Assembly (NCBI RefSeq): GCF_902832845.1
Contig: NZ_CADFDB010000003.1
Coordinates: forward strand, 387,265 to 451,264
DNA length: 64,000 nucleotides
Direction: 5' to 3'
DNA from: Burkholderia metallica
Lineage (GTDB): Bacteria > Pseudomonadota > Gammaproteobacteria > Burkholderiales > Burkholderiaceae
Every line of letters begins with the position of its first letter. The first letter of the stretch is position 1. The notes under the pieces were generated by a model. That model saw nothing but the letters and a program-made list of their open reading frames with translations. It was not told where the DNA came from and ran no database searches. The translations under genes were made by a program, and so were the position numbers. Below, piece after piece: positions 30,087-40,162 of this stretch.

Positions 30087-31231
30087 GCAAGCGCCGTGTA
30101 GTAGTGGGCATGTCGGGCGGCGTCGATTCGTCGGTGACCGCGTGGCTGCTGAAGGAACAGGGTTACGACGTGGTCGGCCTGTTCATGAAGAACTGGGAAG
30201 ACGACGACGACGGCGAATACTGCTCGACGCGCCAGGACTGGATCGATGTCGTGTCGGTGGCCGACCTGATCGGCATCGACGTGGAAGCCGTGAACTTCGC
30301 GGCCGAATACAAGGACCGCGTGTTCGCCGAATTCCTGCGCGAATACTCGGCCGGCCGTACGCCGAACCCCGACGTGCTGTGCAACGCCGAAATCAAGTTC
30401 AAGGCGTTCCTCGATCACGCGATGTCGCTCGACGCGGAAATGATCGCGACCGGCCACTATGCGCGCGTGCGCGAGCGCGACGGGCGTTTCGAACTGCTGA
30501 AGGCCTTCGATCATACGAAAGACCAGTCGTACTTCCTGCACCGGCTGAACCAGGCGCAACTGTCGAAGACGATGTTCCCGCTCGGCGAGATCCCGAAGAC
30601 GAAGGTGCGCGAGATCGCCGCGCAGATCGGGCTGCCGAATGCGAAGAAGAAGGATTCGACGGGCATCTGCTTCATCGGCGAACGGCCGTTCCGCGATTTC
30701 CTGAACCGCTATCTGCCGACGAAACCCGGCCCGATGAAGACGCCGGACGGCAAGGTCGTCGGTGAGCACATCGGCCTCGCGTTCTACACGTTCGGCCAGC
30801 GCAAGGGCATCGGGCTCGGCGGCAGCAAGAGCGGCAGCGGCGAACCGTGGTTCGTCGCCGCGAAGGACATCGCGTCGAACACGCTGTACGTCGTGCAGGG
30901 TCACGATCATCCGTGGCTGCTGGCGCGGCAGCTCGTCGCCGGCAACGTGAGCTGGGTCGCCGGCGAACCGCCGGCCGAGGGCTTCGCGTGCGGCGCGAAG
31001 ACCCGCTACCGGCAGGCCGACGCCGCGTGCGCATTCGGCGCCGCCACCCCCGGCCCGGCGGGCGAAGCGCGTTTCTCGCTCTCGTTCGACGACCCGCAGT
31101 GGGCCGTCACGCCCGGCCAATCGGCCGTGCTGTACGACGGCGAAATCTGCCTCGGCGGCGGGATCATCGAATCCGCGCTGTCCGGCAACATGCAGGCGGA
31201 CCCGGCGCCCGCCCTCGCGCTCGCCCGCTGA
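30083..31231 (+). CDS. mnmA: tRNA-specific 2-thiouridylase MnmA
   Basis: MnmA puts sulphur on U34 of tRNAs for Lys, Glu and Gln. The 382-residue protein has the PP-loop [10 protein letters not shown] (residues 9-18), the catalytic Cys in [14 protein letters not shown] (about 100) and the persulphide Cys in [13 protein letters not shown] (about 196). Start ATG at 30083 overlaps the Nudix stop (ATGA). All functional residues are present. Confidence 0.97.
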   Translation: MSKRRVVVGMSGGVDSSVTAWLLKEQGYDVVGLFMKNWEDDDDGEYCSTRQDWIDVVSVADLIGIDVEAVNFAAEYKDRVFAEFLREYSAGRTPNPDVLCNAEIKFKAFLDHAMSLDAEMIATGHYARVRERDGRFELLKAFDHTKDQSYFLHRLNQAQLSKTMFPLGEIPKTKVREIAAQIGLPNAKKKDSTGICFIGERPFRDFLNRYLPTKPGPMKTPDGKVVGEHIGLAFYTFGQRKGIGLGGSKSGSGEPWFVAAKDIASNTLYVVQGHDHPWLLARQLVAGNVSWVAGEPPAEGFACGAKTRYRQADAACAFGAATPGPAGEARFSLSFDDPQWAVTPGQSAVLYDGEICLGGGIIESALSGNMQADPAPALALAR

Positions 31232-31289
31232 CGCACGCGGTGCGGCCGGTGCCGCGCACGCGGAAGCCGACGACAAGCGGCCGAGCCGC

Positions 31290-31500
31290 TCACCGCTTGT
31301 TCCGCACCGACGCGTCGTAGCGCTCGCGCGCCGCGTCCAGCTCGGGGAAATGGCGCTCGGCCCAACGGTCGAGCGCCACGAGCGTCTCCACCAGCAATCC
31401 CGCCACCGCCGCAGCCGGTACTCGACGTGCGCGCGCCGCGCGCCGGCAGGACACGCGCGTCGCGCGATGTGTCGCCGACTATCGCTCGCGGCTGCGCGAC
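31290..31500 (-). pseudogene. Decayed HxlR-family regulator (C-terminal remnant)
   Basis: Two frames join into a HxlR-type C-terminus: RRACPAGARRAHVEYRL (upstream piece, 31415-31470 region) continues, after a frameshift near 31405-31416, as AGLLVETLVALDRWAERHF and then PELDAARERYDASV to the stop at 31290. The HVEYRL strand and the LVETLVALDRWA helix are typical of the wing and last helix of HxlR regulators. No convincing N-terminal helix-turn-helix remains. The remaining bases up to 31831 hold no gene I can support except a TACAAT box (31811-31816) just before the next start. Confidence 0.5.
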
Positions 31501-31831
31501 CGGGCCGCAGGGCCGCATGGCCGCACGTGCCGTTCAACCGCGATGAAGATTTCAGCAACGATCCCCGGCTGAAACCCGGCGCACTGGCGCACAACCCGTT
31601 ACAGCCCGTTCATCCGCCCGGCCGAAGCCGGCCGGCAGGCGACACCCGCTCGGCAACGCGAGCTTCACGACACCCGTAGTAGACTCTCGACCATCGTGGG
31701 CGCCGGCGGCGGCGGGTACGGCACGGGCAGCATGCCCGCCGGGCCTGCGCGATGCCTCGGGCGCCGACCTGCCGGCCGCCGCGCGATCCTGGCGACGTGA
31801 CGGCCATCCATACAATTACGATGGAGTCCCC

Positions 31832-33451
31832 ATGTTTTCCCGACGCTATATCGCGATGTGGTGCGCGGCCCTGCTGTTCGTGGCCGTCGCGGCGCTCGCC
31901 GCCCGGCACACGATCGCGTGGCTGTGGCTCGTGATCCCGGCCGCGCTCGTCGCGCTCGGCCTGTACGATCTGAAGCAGGACCGCCACGCGATCCTGCGCA
32001 ACTATCCGCTCTGGGGCCACTTCCGCTTCCTGTTCGAATTCATCCGACCTGAAATCCGCCAGTATTTCGTCGAGGACGACACCGACGAAAAGCCGTTCTC
32101 GCGTGCGCAGCGCAGCCTCGTCTACCAGCGTGCGAAGAACGTCGCCGACAATCGCCCGTACGGCACCGAACTGAACGTGAAGGCCGTCGCGCACGAATGG
32201 ATCAGCCATTCGCTCGCGCCGACGAAGCTGCCGAACCACGATTTCCGCATCCGCGTCGGCGCGAATCGCGCGCAACCGTACGACATTTCGATCTTCAACA
32301 TCTCGGCGATGAGCTTCGGCTCGCTGTCCGCGAACGCGATCCGCTCGCTGAACCTCGGCGCGAAGAAAGGCGGTTTCGCGCACGACACCGGCGAAGGCTC
32401 GCTGTCGAAATACCACCGCGAGAACGGCGGCGACATCATCTGGGAAATCGCGTCCGGCTACTTCGGCTGCCGCAACGACGACGGCACGTTCAACCCCGAC
32501 AAGTTCGCGAAGCAGGCCGCCGATCCGCAGGTCAAGATGATCGAGGTGAAGCTGTCGCAGGGCGCGAAGCCCGGCCACGGCGGCGTGCTGCCCGCCGCGA
32601 AGATCACGCCGGAGATCGCCGAGACGCGCGGCGTGCCGATGGGCAAGGACTGCATCTCGCCCGCGACGCACTCGGAATTCTCGACGCCGCGCGGCCTGCT
32701 CGAATTCGTCGAACGGCTGCGCACGCTGTCAGGCGGCAAGCCGACGGGCTTCAAGCTGTGCATCGGCCATCCGTGGGAATTCTTCGGGATCGCGAAGGCG
32801 ATGCTCGAGACGGGCATCGTGCCGGACTTCATCGTCGTCGACGGCGCGGAAGGCGGCACGGGCGCGGCGCCGCTCGAATTCACCGATCACGTCGGCGTGC
32901 CGCTGCAGGAAGGGCTGCTGCTCGTGCACAACACGCTCGTCGGGATCGGCGTGCGCGATCGCGTGAAGATCGGCGCGAGCGGCAAGATCATCTCCGCGTT
33001 CGACATCGCCCGCACGCTCGCGATCGGCGCGGACTGGGTGAACTCGGCGCGCGGCTTCATGTTCGCGGTCGGCTGCATCCAGGCGCAGCACTGCCACACC
33101 GACCGCTGCCCGACCGGCGTCGCGACGCAGGACCCGGTGCGCCAGCGCGCGCTCGTCGTGCCCGACAAGGCCGAGCGCGTGTACAACTTCCACCGCAATA
33201 CGCTGCACGCGCTGCAGGAACTCGTGCAGGCCGCCGGCCTCGCGCATCCGTCCGAACTGCGCGCGCATCACATCGTGCAGCGGGTCGCGCCGCACGAGGT
33301 ACGGCTGATGTCGCAGTTGCTGAAGTACCTGAAGCCGGGCGCACTGCTCGACGGCAACACCTGCGGCTTCACGCTGTACGACAAATGGTGGCCGATCGCG
33401 CGCAGCGATTCGTTCACGCTCGGCGAAGCCGTGTACGCGTCGATCGAGTGA
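31832..33451 (+). CDS. FMN-binding glutamate-synthase-family membrane-anchored protein
   Basis: The 539-residue protein has two N-terminal hydrophobic spans (about 4-22 and 27-44), then a domain like the FMN/Fe-S central part of glutamate synthase: ISAMSFGSLSANAIRSLNLGAKKGGFAHDTGEGSLS shortened to its core MSFGSLSANAI, KPGHGGVLPAAKI, VDGAEGGTGAAP and the cysteine cluster CIQAQHCHTDRCPTGVATQ for an Fe-S centre. It lacks the glutaminase domain, so it is not complete GltB. Such stand-alone proteins are widespread and of uncertain reaction. A terminator follows 43 bases after the stop. Confidence 0.88.
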   Translation: MFSRRYIAMWCAALLFVAVAALAARHTIAWLWLVIPAALVALGLYDLKQDRHAILRNYPLWGHFRFLFEFIRPEIRQYFVEDDTDEKPFSRAQRSLVYQRAKNVADNRPYGTELNVKAVAHEWISHSLAPTKLPNHDFRIRVGANRAQPYDISIFNISAMSFGSLSANAIRSLNLGAKKGGFAHDTGEGSLSKYHRENGGDIIWEIASGYFGCRNDDGTFNPDKFAKQAADPQVKMIEVKLSQGAKPGHGGVLPAAKITPEIAETRGVPMGKDCISPATHSEFSTPRGLLEFVERLRTLSGGKPTGFKLCIGHPWEFFGIAKAMLETGIVPDFIVVDGAEGGTGAAPLEFTDHVGVPLQEGLLLVHNTLVGIGVRDRVKIGASGKIISAFDIARTLAIGADWVNSARGFMFAVGCIQAQHCHTDRCPTGVATQDPVRQRALVVPDKAERVYNFHRNTLHALQELVQAAGLAHPSELRAHHIVQRVAPHEVRLMSQLLKYLKPGALLDGNTCGFTLYDKWWPIARSDSFTLGEAVYASIE

Positions 33452-33494
33452 CGCGCTGCCGCCCCGCGCCGGCGGCGGCCTGCGCGGCAAAAAG

Positions 33495-33518
33495 AAAAGC
33501 GCCCCGCGGGGCGCTTTT
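33495..33518. terminator. Bidirectional terminator between convergent genes
   Basis: A perfect 24-base palindrome (12-bp arms, AAAAGCGCCCCG and complement) with A/T tails on both sides serves the FMN protein gene on the plus strand and the GST gene on the minus strand. Confidence 0.9.
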
Positions 33519-33567
33519 CTTTCGTCTGGCGAATGCTTGCGTGCGTGAATGCGTGAGCGGCTGCGGC

Positions 33568-34179
33568 TCAGTTCTGCGGCAGCGTGTCGGCGAACGATTG
33601 CCGCTGCTGCAGCTTTACGAAATGCTTGTCTAGGTTCGGGTGACGATCGCGCCAGTTGAGCTCGGGCATCCGGAAGTCGAGATAGCCGAGCGCGCAGCCG
33701 AGTGCGATGTCGGCGAGCGAGTAATGATTACCGACGCACCACGTCTTGCCGCCGAGACCCTGCGACATCGCGACGAGCCCGTCGTCGATCTTGCGCTGCT
33801 GGCGCGCGATCCAGCTCGCGCTGCGCTGCGCCTCGTCGCGCATCGTGTGTTCGAGACGAATCGCGACCGCCGCTTCGATCACGCCGTCGCCCAGCGCTTC
33901 CCAGCAGCGCACCTCGACGCGCTCGCGGCCCGACGGCGGAATCAGCTTGCCGACCGGCGACAGCGTATCGACGTATTCGCAGATCACGCGGGAATCGAAC
34001 ACTGCGGCACCATCTTCCATCACGAGGCACGGGACCTTGCCGAGCGGATTCGCCGCATGAATATCCGTCTCCGGCGCCCACACGTTCTCGAGCTCCAGCT
34101 TGTAGTCGATCTTCTTTTCAGCCAGCACGATCCGCGCCTTGCGGACGTACGGGCTGCTGAGCGAACCGATTAATTTCAT
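33568..34179 (-). CDS. Glutathione S-transferase family protein
   Basis: The 203-residue protein has the thioredoxin-like N-domain (MKLIGSLSSPYVRKARIVLAEK) with cis-Pro in NPLGKVPCLVM and the glutathione-binding FDSRVICEYVD, and a helical C-domain with GNHYSLADIALGCALGYLDFR. I use the ATG at 34179, six bases after AAGG; an adjacent ATG at 34182 is possible. The large open frame extending upstream to 35817 is a shadow of pepP. Substrate unknown. It is divergent from pepP. Confidence 0.92.
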   Translation of the reverse strand: MKLIGSLSSPYVRKARIVLAEKKIDYKLELENVWAPETDIHAANPLGKVPCLVMEDGAAVFDSRVICEYVDTLSPVGKLIPPSGRERVEVRCWEALGDGVIEAAVAIRLEHTMRDEAQRSASWIARQQRKIDDGLVAMSQGLGGKTWCVGNHYSLADIALGCALGYLDFRMPELNWRDRHPNLDKHFVKLQQRQSFADTLPQN

Positions 34180-34365
34180 CATCTGCCTTTTTAAGGGAAC
34201 CGCCGAGAGTATACGTTGTCGCCGATCATAACCGGCCAGCGCGGCGCGACAGAAAATCGCCCGGCCGGCCTGTGGATGGTTTGCAACAACCGCGGCGCGG
34301 GCCTTCCCGGGCGGCTTGCCGCCCCTCCTCTCACGCACGGCGTCCCGCAGCGCTACAATCGCACG

Positions 34366-35751
34366 ATGAATGCGCCCCTCGATACCGCCATCGCCGTCGA
34401 CGTCTACCGCCAGCGCCGTGAACGCGTGCTTGCCGCACTGCGTGCCGCCGGCGGCGGCGTCGCCATCGTCCCCACCGCGCCCGAAGTGCCGCGCAACCGC
34501 GATACGGACTATCCGTACCGGTTCGACAGCTACTTCCACTACCTGACGGGCTTCACCGAGCCGGATGCCGTGCTCGTGCTGAACGCGGCCGCGCCGCACG
34601 GCGCGCCGGAGTCGATCCTGTTCTGCCGCGGCAAGAATGCCGACCGCGAGATCTGGGAAGGTTTCCATTACGGGCCCGACGCCGCGCGCGACACGTTCGG
34701 CTTCGACACGGCGTTCGCGGTCGACGTGATCGACACCGAAATGCCGCGCCTGCTCGCCGACGCGGGCACCGTGCACTACCGGTTCGGCGCATCGGCCGCC
34801 TTCGAGCGCCAGCTCGCCGGCTGGCTCGACGCGGTGCGGGCGCTCGCGCGCACGGGCGTCGCCGCGCCGGACGCGATGCTCGACCTCACGCCGCTGCTCG
34901 ACGACATGCGGCTCGTGAAGGACGAGCACGAGCTCGCGATCATGATGCGCGCCGCGCACATCTCCGCGCTCGCGCACCGCCGCGCGATGCAGGCGTGCCG
35001 CCCCGGCATCCGCGAATACGAACTCGAGGCCGAGCTCCTGTACGTATTCCGCAAGCACGGCGCGCAGTCGCCCGCATACGGCTCGATCGTCGCGGCCGGC
35101 GCGAACGCGTGCGTGCTGCACTACCCGGCCGGCAACGCGGTCGCGCAGGACGGCGACCTGATCCTGATCGACGCCGCGTGCGAACTCGACGGCTACGCGT
35201 CGGACATCACGCGCACGTTCCCGGCGAACGGGCGCTTCTCGCCCGCGCAGCGCACGCTGTACGACATCGTGCTTGCCGCGCAGCAGGCCGCGATCGATGC
35301 GACGCGCGCGGGCGTGCCGTTCGAGGCGCCGCACGACGCTGCCGTGCGCGTGCTCGCGCAGGGCCTGCTCGACACCGGCATCATCCCGAAAACACGCTTC
35401 TCGAACGTCGACGACGTGATCGCCGAGCGCGCATACACGCGCTTCTACATGCACCGCACCGGCCACTGGATCGGCATGGACGTGCACGATTGCGGCGACT
35501 ACCGCGAGCGGCTCGCCGAGCGCGACGGCAACGGCGCGCTGCCGTGGCGCACGCTGAAGGCCGGCATGACGCTGACGATCGAACCCGGCCTGTACGTGCG
35601 CGCCGCCGACGACGTGCCGCCCGAATATTGGAACATCGGCATCCGCATCGAGGACGACGCCATCGTGCGCGAGCACGGCTGCGAACTGATCACGCGCGGC
35701 GTGCCCGTCGCGGCGGACGAGATCGAAGCGCTGATGCGCGCGGGCGCATGA
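34366..35751 (+). CDS. pepP: Xaa-Pro aminopeptidase PepP
   Basis: PepP removes an N-terminal residue before proline. The 461-residue protein has an N-terminal aminopeptidase-P domain (YPYRFDSYFHYLTGF) and the pita-bread metallopeptidase core: Asp in LILIDAACELDGYASDITRTF (two metal Asp), His in HRTGHWIGMDVHD, Glu in TIEPGLYVR and Glu in IGIRIEDD. I start at ATG 34366; the open frame to 34216 lacks family similarity. A TACAAT box (34354-34359) is six bases from the ATG. It is 40 bases before ubiH, as in the E. coli pepP-ubiH cluster. Confidence 0.96.
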   Translation: MNAPLDTAIAVDVYRQRRERVLAALRAAGGGVAIVPTAPEVPRNRDTDYPYRFDSYFHYLTGFTEPDAVLVLNAAAPHGAPESILFCRGKNADREIWEGFHYGPDAARDTFGFDTAFAVDVIDTEMPRLLADAGTVHYRFGASAAFERQLAGWLDAVRALARTGVAAPDAMLDLTPLLDDMRLVKDEHELAIMMRAAHISALAHRRAMQACRPGIREYELEAELLYVFRKHGAQSPAYGSIVAAGANACVLHYPAGNAVAQDGDLILIDAACELDGYASDITRTFPANGRFSPAQRTLYDIVLAAQQAAIDATRAGVPFEAPHDAAVRVLAQGLLDTGIIPKTRFSNVDDVIAERAYTRFYMHRTGHWIGMDVHDCGDYRERLAERDGNGALPWRTLKAGMTLTIEPGLYVRAADDVPPEYWNIGIRIEDDAIVREHGCELITRGVPVAADEIEALMRAGA

Positions 35752-35791
35752 CCGGCTGCCGCCGACCGTTACCTCCGTTTCACCACTCAAG

Positions 35792-36979
35792 ATGACGACC
35801 GCTTCTTCCCCGGCCACGCCGGACTACGACCTCGCCATCGTCGGCGCGGGCCCCGTCGGGCTCGCACTCGCCGGCTGGCTCGCGCGCCGCAGCGCCACGC
35901 AGCACGCGTCGATCGCGCTGATCGATGCGCGCGAACCGGCCGCGAGCGCGAACGATCCGCGCGCGATCGCCGTGTCGCACGGCAGCCGCGTGCTGCTCGA
36001 CGCGCTCGGATGGCCCGCCGACGCGACGCCGATCGAACATATCCACGTGTCGCAGCGCGGCCATTTCGGCCGCACGCTGATCGAGCGCGACGAGCACGAC
36101 CTCGCCGCGCTCGGTTACGTCGTGCGCTACGGCTCGCTCGTGCAGGCGCTCGCGGGCGCCGTGCGCGGCACGCGCGTCGACTGGCTCACGTCGACCACCG
36201 CGCGCGCGCCGCAGCAGGACGCCGACGGCGTCATGCTGACGCTCGACGGCCCGCAAGGCGAGCGCACGCTGCGCGCACGCATCGTCATCAATGCCGAGGG
36301 CGGGCTGTTCCACGAACAGCAGGCCGATACGGCCAAGCATCGCCGCGACTACGGGCAGACCGCGCTCGTCGGCACCGTCACGGTATCCGCGCCGCGCCCG
36401 AACGTCGCATGGGAACGCTTCACGCACGAAGGCCCGCTCGCGCTGCTGCCGCTCGGCGGTCCGCGTCAGGCCGAGTACGCGCTCGTCTGGTGCTGCACGC
36501 CCGACGAAGCGGCGCGCCGCGCCGCGCTGCCCGACGACGCATTCCTGCGCGAGCTCGGCGGCGCATTCGGCGAACGCATGGGCGAGTTCGTCGCGATCGC
36601 GGGCCGCGCGTCGTTCCCGCTCGGGCTGAACGCCGCGCAGACGCTCGTCAACGGCCGCGTCGCCATCGTCGGCAATGCCGCGCAAACCCTGCACCCCGTC
36701 GCGGGCCAGGGGCTCAACCTCGGGCTGCGCGACGCGCATACGCTCGTCGATACGCTATCCGCGCAAGGCTTCGAGCCGATCGCGCTCGCCGCCTTCAACG
36801 CGCGCCGCGCGCTCGACCGGCGCTTCACGATCGGCGCAACCGATACGCTGGCGCGCCTGTTCACGATCGATTCGGGCCCGCTCCCCCTGCTGCGCGGCGC
36901 CGCGCTCACCGCGCTCGAGTTCGTGCCGCCGCTCAAGCGGATGATCGCGCGCCATATGATGTTCGGCCAGCGCAACTGA
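35792..36979 (+). CDS. ubiH: UbiH-family FAD-dependent monooxygenase
   Basis: The 395-residue flavoprotein has the FAD-binding GxGxxG near the start (LAIVGAGPVGLALAGWLARR), the DPRAIAVSHGSRVLL motif of the UbiH/UbiF group and the C-terminal GNAAQTLHPVAGQGLNLGLRD. It hydroxylates an aromatic ring in ubiquinone synthesis. Its position next to pepP favours the UbiH member, but UbiF and UbiI are close relatives, so ring position is inferred. Confidence 0.88.
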   Translation: MTTASSPATPDYDLAIVGAGPVGLALAGWLARRSATQHASIALIDAREPAASANDPRAIAVSHGSRVLLDALGWPADATPIEHIHVSQRGHFGRTLIERDEHDLAALGYVVRYGSLVQALAGAVRGTRVDWLTSTTARAPQQDADGVMLTLDGPQGERTLRARIVINAEGGLFHEQQADTAKHRRDYGQTALVGTVTVSAPRPNVAWERFTHEGPLALLPLGGPRQAEYALVWCCTPDEAARRAALPDDAFLRELGGAFGERMGEFVAIAGRASFPLGLNAAQTLVNGRVAIVGNAAQTLHPVAGQGLNLGLRDAHTLVDTLSAQGFEPIALAAFNARRALDRRFTIGATDTLARLFTIDSGPLPLLRGAALTALEFVPPLKRMIARHMMFGQRN

Positions 36980-37103
36980 CGTGCGGCGCGCCCGGCCGCG
37001 TCACTCAAACCGGGTCAAATCGGCGGGGCATGGGAATACGGTAAAATGCGCGTTTCCGTCTGCCCTTTTCCTGCCCGCGCCCGCCGCGGGCGGCGCCATT
37101 GCG

Positions 37104-38171
37104 ATGCCCGTTATCGGCCCTCACGTATTGCGTAACAACCTGTTCGTCGCCCCGATGGCCGGCGTGACGGATCGTCCGTTCCGCCAGCTCTGCAAGCGGC
37201 TGGGCGCCGGTTACGCGGTGTCCGAGATGGTCGCGTCCAACGCGCAGCTGTGGAAAAGCGCGAAGACGATGCGCCGCGCGAACCACGAAGGCGAAGTCGA
37301 GCCGATCGCGGTGCAGATCGCCGGCGCCGATCCGGCGATGATGGCCGAAGCGGCCCGCTACAACGTCGACAACGGCGCGCAGATCATCGACATCAACATG
37401 GGCTGCCCGGCGAAGAAGGTCTGCAACGTCGCGGCCGGCTCCGCGCTGCTGCAGAACGAGCCGCTCGTGCAGCGAATCGTCGAGGCCGTGGTCGCGGCGG
37501 TCGGCACGGGGCCCGATGCGGTGCCCGTCACGCTGAAGATCCGCACCGGCTGGGATCGCGAGCACAAGAACGCGATCACGGTGGCACGCCTGGCCGAAGC
37601 CGCCGGCATCTCGATGCTCACCGTGCACGGCCGCACGCGCGCCGACCTGTACCGCGGCGACGCCGAGTACGACACCATCGCGGCCGTGAAGGCGGCCGTG
37701 CGGATTCCGGTCGTCGCGAACGGCGACATCACGTCGCCCGCGAAGGCGAAGGCCGTGCTCGATGCCACCGGCGCCGATGCACTGATGATCGGTCGCGCCG
37801 CGCAAGGCCGGCCGTGGCTGTTCCGCGAAATCGATCATTTCCTGCAAACCGGCGAGCTGCTGCCCCCGCCGCGGATCGACGAGATCCAGCACGTGATGAA
37901 CGAACACCTGGAAGACCACTACGCGTTCTATGGTGAATTCACGGGCGTCCGTACTGCGCGCAAGCACATCGGCTGGTACACTCGCGGCCTTTCCGGTGCC
38001 AACGGGTTCCGGCACAGGATGAACACGCTCGATTCCACCCGCGAGCAGCTCGCCGCCGTCAATGCATTCTTCGAGGCGCAAAAGGCGCTGTCGGACCACC
38101 TCGTCTACGTCGATGACGAAGAGGAAAACGGCCAGGGCGAGTCGGACGACCATAACCAGTTAGCAGCATGA
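37104..38171 (+). CDS. dusB: tRNA-dihydrouridine synthase DusB
   Basis: DusB reduces uridine in the tRNA D-loop using FMN and NADPH. The ATG at 37104 (MPVIGPHVLRNNLFVAPMAGVTDRPFRQLC) gives 355 residues. The catalytic Cys lies in DINMGCPAKKVC (about 100), with HGRTRADLY and MIGRAAQGRPWLF further on. It overlaps fis by ATGA, the conserved dusB-fis arrangement. A TAAAAT box at 37042-37047 is a possible -10. Confidence 0.96.
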   Translation: MPVIGPHVLRNNLFVAPMAGVTDRPFRQLCKRLGAGYAVSEMVASNAQLWKSAKTMRRANHEGEVEPIAVQIAGADPAMMAEAARYNVDNGAQIIDINMGCPAKKVCNVAAGSALLQNEPLVQRIVEAVVAAVGTGPDAVPVTLKIRTGWDREHKNAITVARLAEAAGISMLTVHGRTRADLYRGDAEYDTIAAVKAAVRIPVVANGDITSPAKAKAVLDATGADALMIGRAAQGRPWLFREIDHFLQTGELLPPPRIDEIQHVMNEHLEDHYAFYGEFTGVRTARKHIGWYTRGLSGANGFRHRMNTLDSTREQLAAVNAFFEAQKALSDHLVYVDDEEENGQGESDDHNQLAA

Positions 38172-38401
38172 GCAAGCACAACATCGAACAATGTGTCCGC
38201 GAGAGCCTGGACGTGTATTTCCGGGATCTAGACGGCTCCAATCCGCACGACGTCTATGAAATGGTGATGTCCTGCGTCGAAAAGCCGATGCTCGAGGTCG
38301 TGCTCGTACAGGCAGGCGGCAACCAGTCGCTCGCCGCCGAGTACCTCGGCATCAATCGCAATACGCTGCGCAAAAAGCTGCAGCAGCACGGCCTGCTGTA
38401 A
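38168..38401 (+). CDS. fis: Nucleoid-associated protein Fis
   Basis: Fis bends DNA and regulates growth-rate-dependent genes such as rRNA operons. The 77-residue protein is shorter than E. coli Fis (98) at the N-terminus, as usual in beta-proteobacteria, but keeps the C-terminal helix-turn-helix [20 protein letters not shown]. It starts inside the dusB stop (ATGA), so its production is tied to dusB. Confidence 0.97.
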   Translation: MSKHNIEQCVRESLDVYFRDLDGSNPHDVYEMVMSCVEKPMLEVVLVQAGGNQSLAAEYLGINRNTLRKKLQQHGLL

Positions 38402-38445
38402 GCGGCCGTCCCGTCCCCGTTTCCCTGGCTACTGGTGGTTCCATC

Positions 38446-40011
38446 ATGATCAAGCAAGCGCTCATTTCCGTTTCCGACAAGACCGGCATCGTCGACTTCG
38501 CGAAGTCGCTGTCCGACCTCGGCGTCAAGCTGCTGTCGACGGGCGGCACCGCGAAACTCCTCGCCGACGCGGGCCTGCCCGTTACCGAAGTGGCCGACTA
38601 CACGGGCTTCCCGGAAATGCTCGATGGGCGCGTGAAGACGCTGCACCCGAAGGTGCACGGCGGCATCCTGGCCCGCCGCGACCTGCCCGAGCACATGCAG
38701 GCGCTGGAACAGCACGGCATCCCGACGATCGACCTGCTCGTCGTGAACCTGTACCCGTTCGTCGCGACGATCGCGAAGGACGACTGCACGCTTGCCGACG
38801 CGATCGAGAACATCGACATCGGCGGCCCGACGATGCTGCGCTCCGCTGCGAAGAACCACCGCGACGTGACGGTCGTCGTCGACCCGGCCGACTACGCGGT
38901 CGTGCTCGATGAAATGAAGGCGAACGGCAATGCGATCGGCTACCCGACCAACTTCCGCCTCGCGACGAAGGTGTTCGCACACACCGCGCAATACGACGGC
39001 GCGATCACGAACTACCTGACGAGCCTGACCGACGAGCTGCAGCACGCGTCGCGCAGCACATACCCGGCCACGCTGAACATCGCGTTCGACAAGGTGCAGG
39101 ACCTGCGCTACGGCGAGAACCCGCACCAGAGCGCCGCGTTCTACCGCGACCTCGCGACGCCGGCCGGCGCACTGGCGAACTACCGCCAGCTGCAGGGCAA
39201 GGAACTGTCGTACAACAACATCGCCGATTCCGACGCGGCGTGGGAATGCGTGAAGACATTCGACGCGCCGGCCTGCGTGATCATCAAGCACGCGAACCCG
39301 TGCGGCGTCGCGGTCGGCAACGATTCGGCCGACGCGTACGCGAAGGCATTCCAGACGGACCCGACCTCCGCATTCGGCGGCATCATCGCGTTCAACCGCG
39401 AAGTCGACGAAGCGGCCGCCCAGGCGGTGGCCAAGCAGTTCGTCGAAGTGCTGATCGCCCCGTCGTTCTCCGACGCCGCGAAGCAGGTATTCGCCGCGAA
39501 GCAGAACGTGCGCCTGCTCGAAATCGCACTCGGCGACGGCCACAATGCATTCGACCTGAAGCGCGTGGGCGGCGGCCTGCTCGTGCAGTCGCTCGATTCG
39601 CGCAACGTGCAGCCGAGCGAGCTGCGCGTCGTCACGAAGCGCCAGCCCACGGCGAAGGAAATGGACGACCTGCTGTTCGCATGGCGAGTCGCGAAGTACG
39701 TGAAGTCGAACGCGATCGTGTTCTGCGGCAACGGCATGACGCTCGGCGTCGGCGCTGGCCAGATGAGCCGCGTCGATTCCGCGCGCATCGCGAGCATCAA
39801 GGCGCAGAACGCGGGCCTCACGCTGGCCGGCTCGGCCGTGGCATCGGATGCGTTCTTCCCGTTCCGCGACGGCCTCGACGTCGTCGTGGCGGCAGGCGCG
39901 ACCTGCGTGATCCAGCCGGGCGGCTCGATGCGCGACGACGAAGTGATCGCGGCGGCCGACGAGCATGGCATCGCGATGGTCCTGACGGGCGTACGCCACT
40001 TCCGTCACTGA
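38446..40011 (+). CDS. purH: Bifunctional AICAR formyltransferase/IMP cyclohydrolase PurH
   Basis: PurH catalyses the last two steps of IMP synthesis. The 521-residue protein has the N-terminal MGS-like cyclohydrolase domain ([37 protein letters not shown]) and the C-terminal transformylase with [29 protein letters not shown] (Lys-His catalytic pair) and AFGGIIAFN. It follows fis by 44 bases; an intrinsic terminator follows. Confidence 0.98.
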   Translation: MIKQALISVSDKTGIVDFAKSLSDLGVKLLSTGGTAKLLADAGLPVTEVADYTGFPEMLDGRVKTLHPKVHGGILARRDLPEHMQALEQHGIPTIDLLVVNLYPFVATIAKDDCTLADAIENIDIGGPTMLRSAAKNHRDVTVVVDPADYAVVLDEMKANGNAIGYPTNFRLATKVFAHTAQYDGAITNYLTSLTDELQHASRSTYPATLNIAFDKVQDLRYGENPHQSAAFYRDLATPAGALANYRQLQGKELSYNNIADSDAAWECVKTFDAPACVIIKHANPCGVAVGNDSADAYAKAFQTDPTSAFGGIIAFNREVDEAAAQAVAKQFVEVLIAPSFSDAAKQVFAAKQNVRLLEIALGDGHNAFDLKRVGGGLLVQSLDSRNVQPSELRVVTKRQPTAKEMDDLLFAWRVAKYVKSNAIVFCGNGMTLGVGAGQMSRVDSARIASIKAQNAGLTLAGSAVASDAFFPFRDGLDVVVAAGATCVIQPGGSMRDDEVIAAADEHGIAMVLTGVRHFRH

Positions 40012-40042
40012 TCGCATGCGGCCCGCGCGGCCGCTGCACGAC

Positions 40043-40075
40043 AACCCGGCGGCATCGCACCCGCCGGGTTTTTTA
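40043..40075 (+). terminator. purH terminator
   Basis: A 10-bp stem AACCCGGCGG (40043-40052) with CCGCCGGGTT (40061-40070) is followed by TTTTATT. This is a clear intrinsic terminator. Confidence 0.92.
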
Positions 40076-40162
40076 TTGCGCGGCGCCCTCGCGCGCCACC
40101 GTGCGGCCGGCGCCCCGCACCATTCGTTGTAGTATCGCTGCATCGGGCTTTTCTCCTTACTC

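Noticed and set aside
31535-31690. Flavin-reductase-like fossil on the plus strand next to the HxlR remnant
   Set aside because: A short resemblance (ALAHNPL) is too weak to name a family.
33568-35817. 749-codon minus-strand frame covering GST and pepP
   Set aside because: Only its last 203 codons are a GST; the rest is antisense of pepP.
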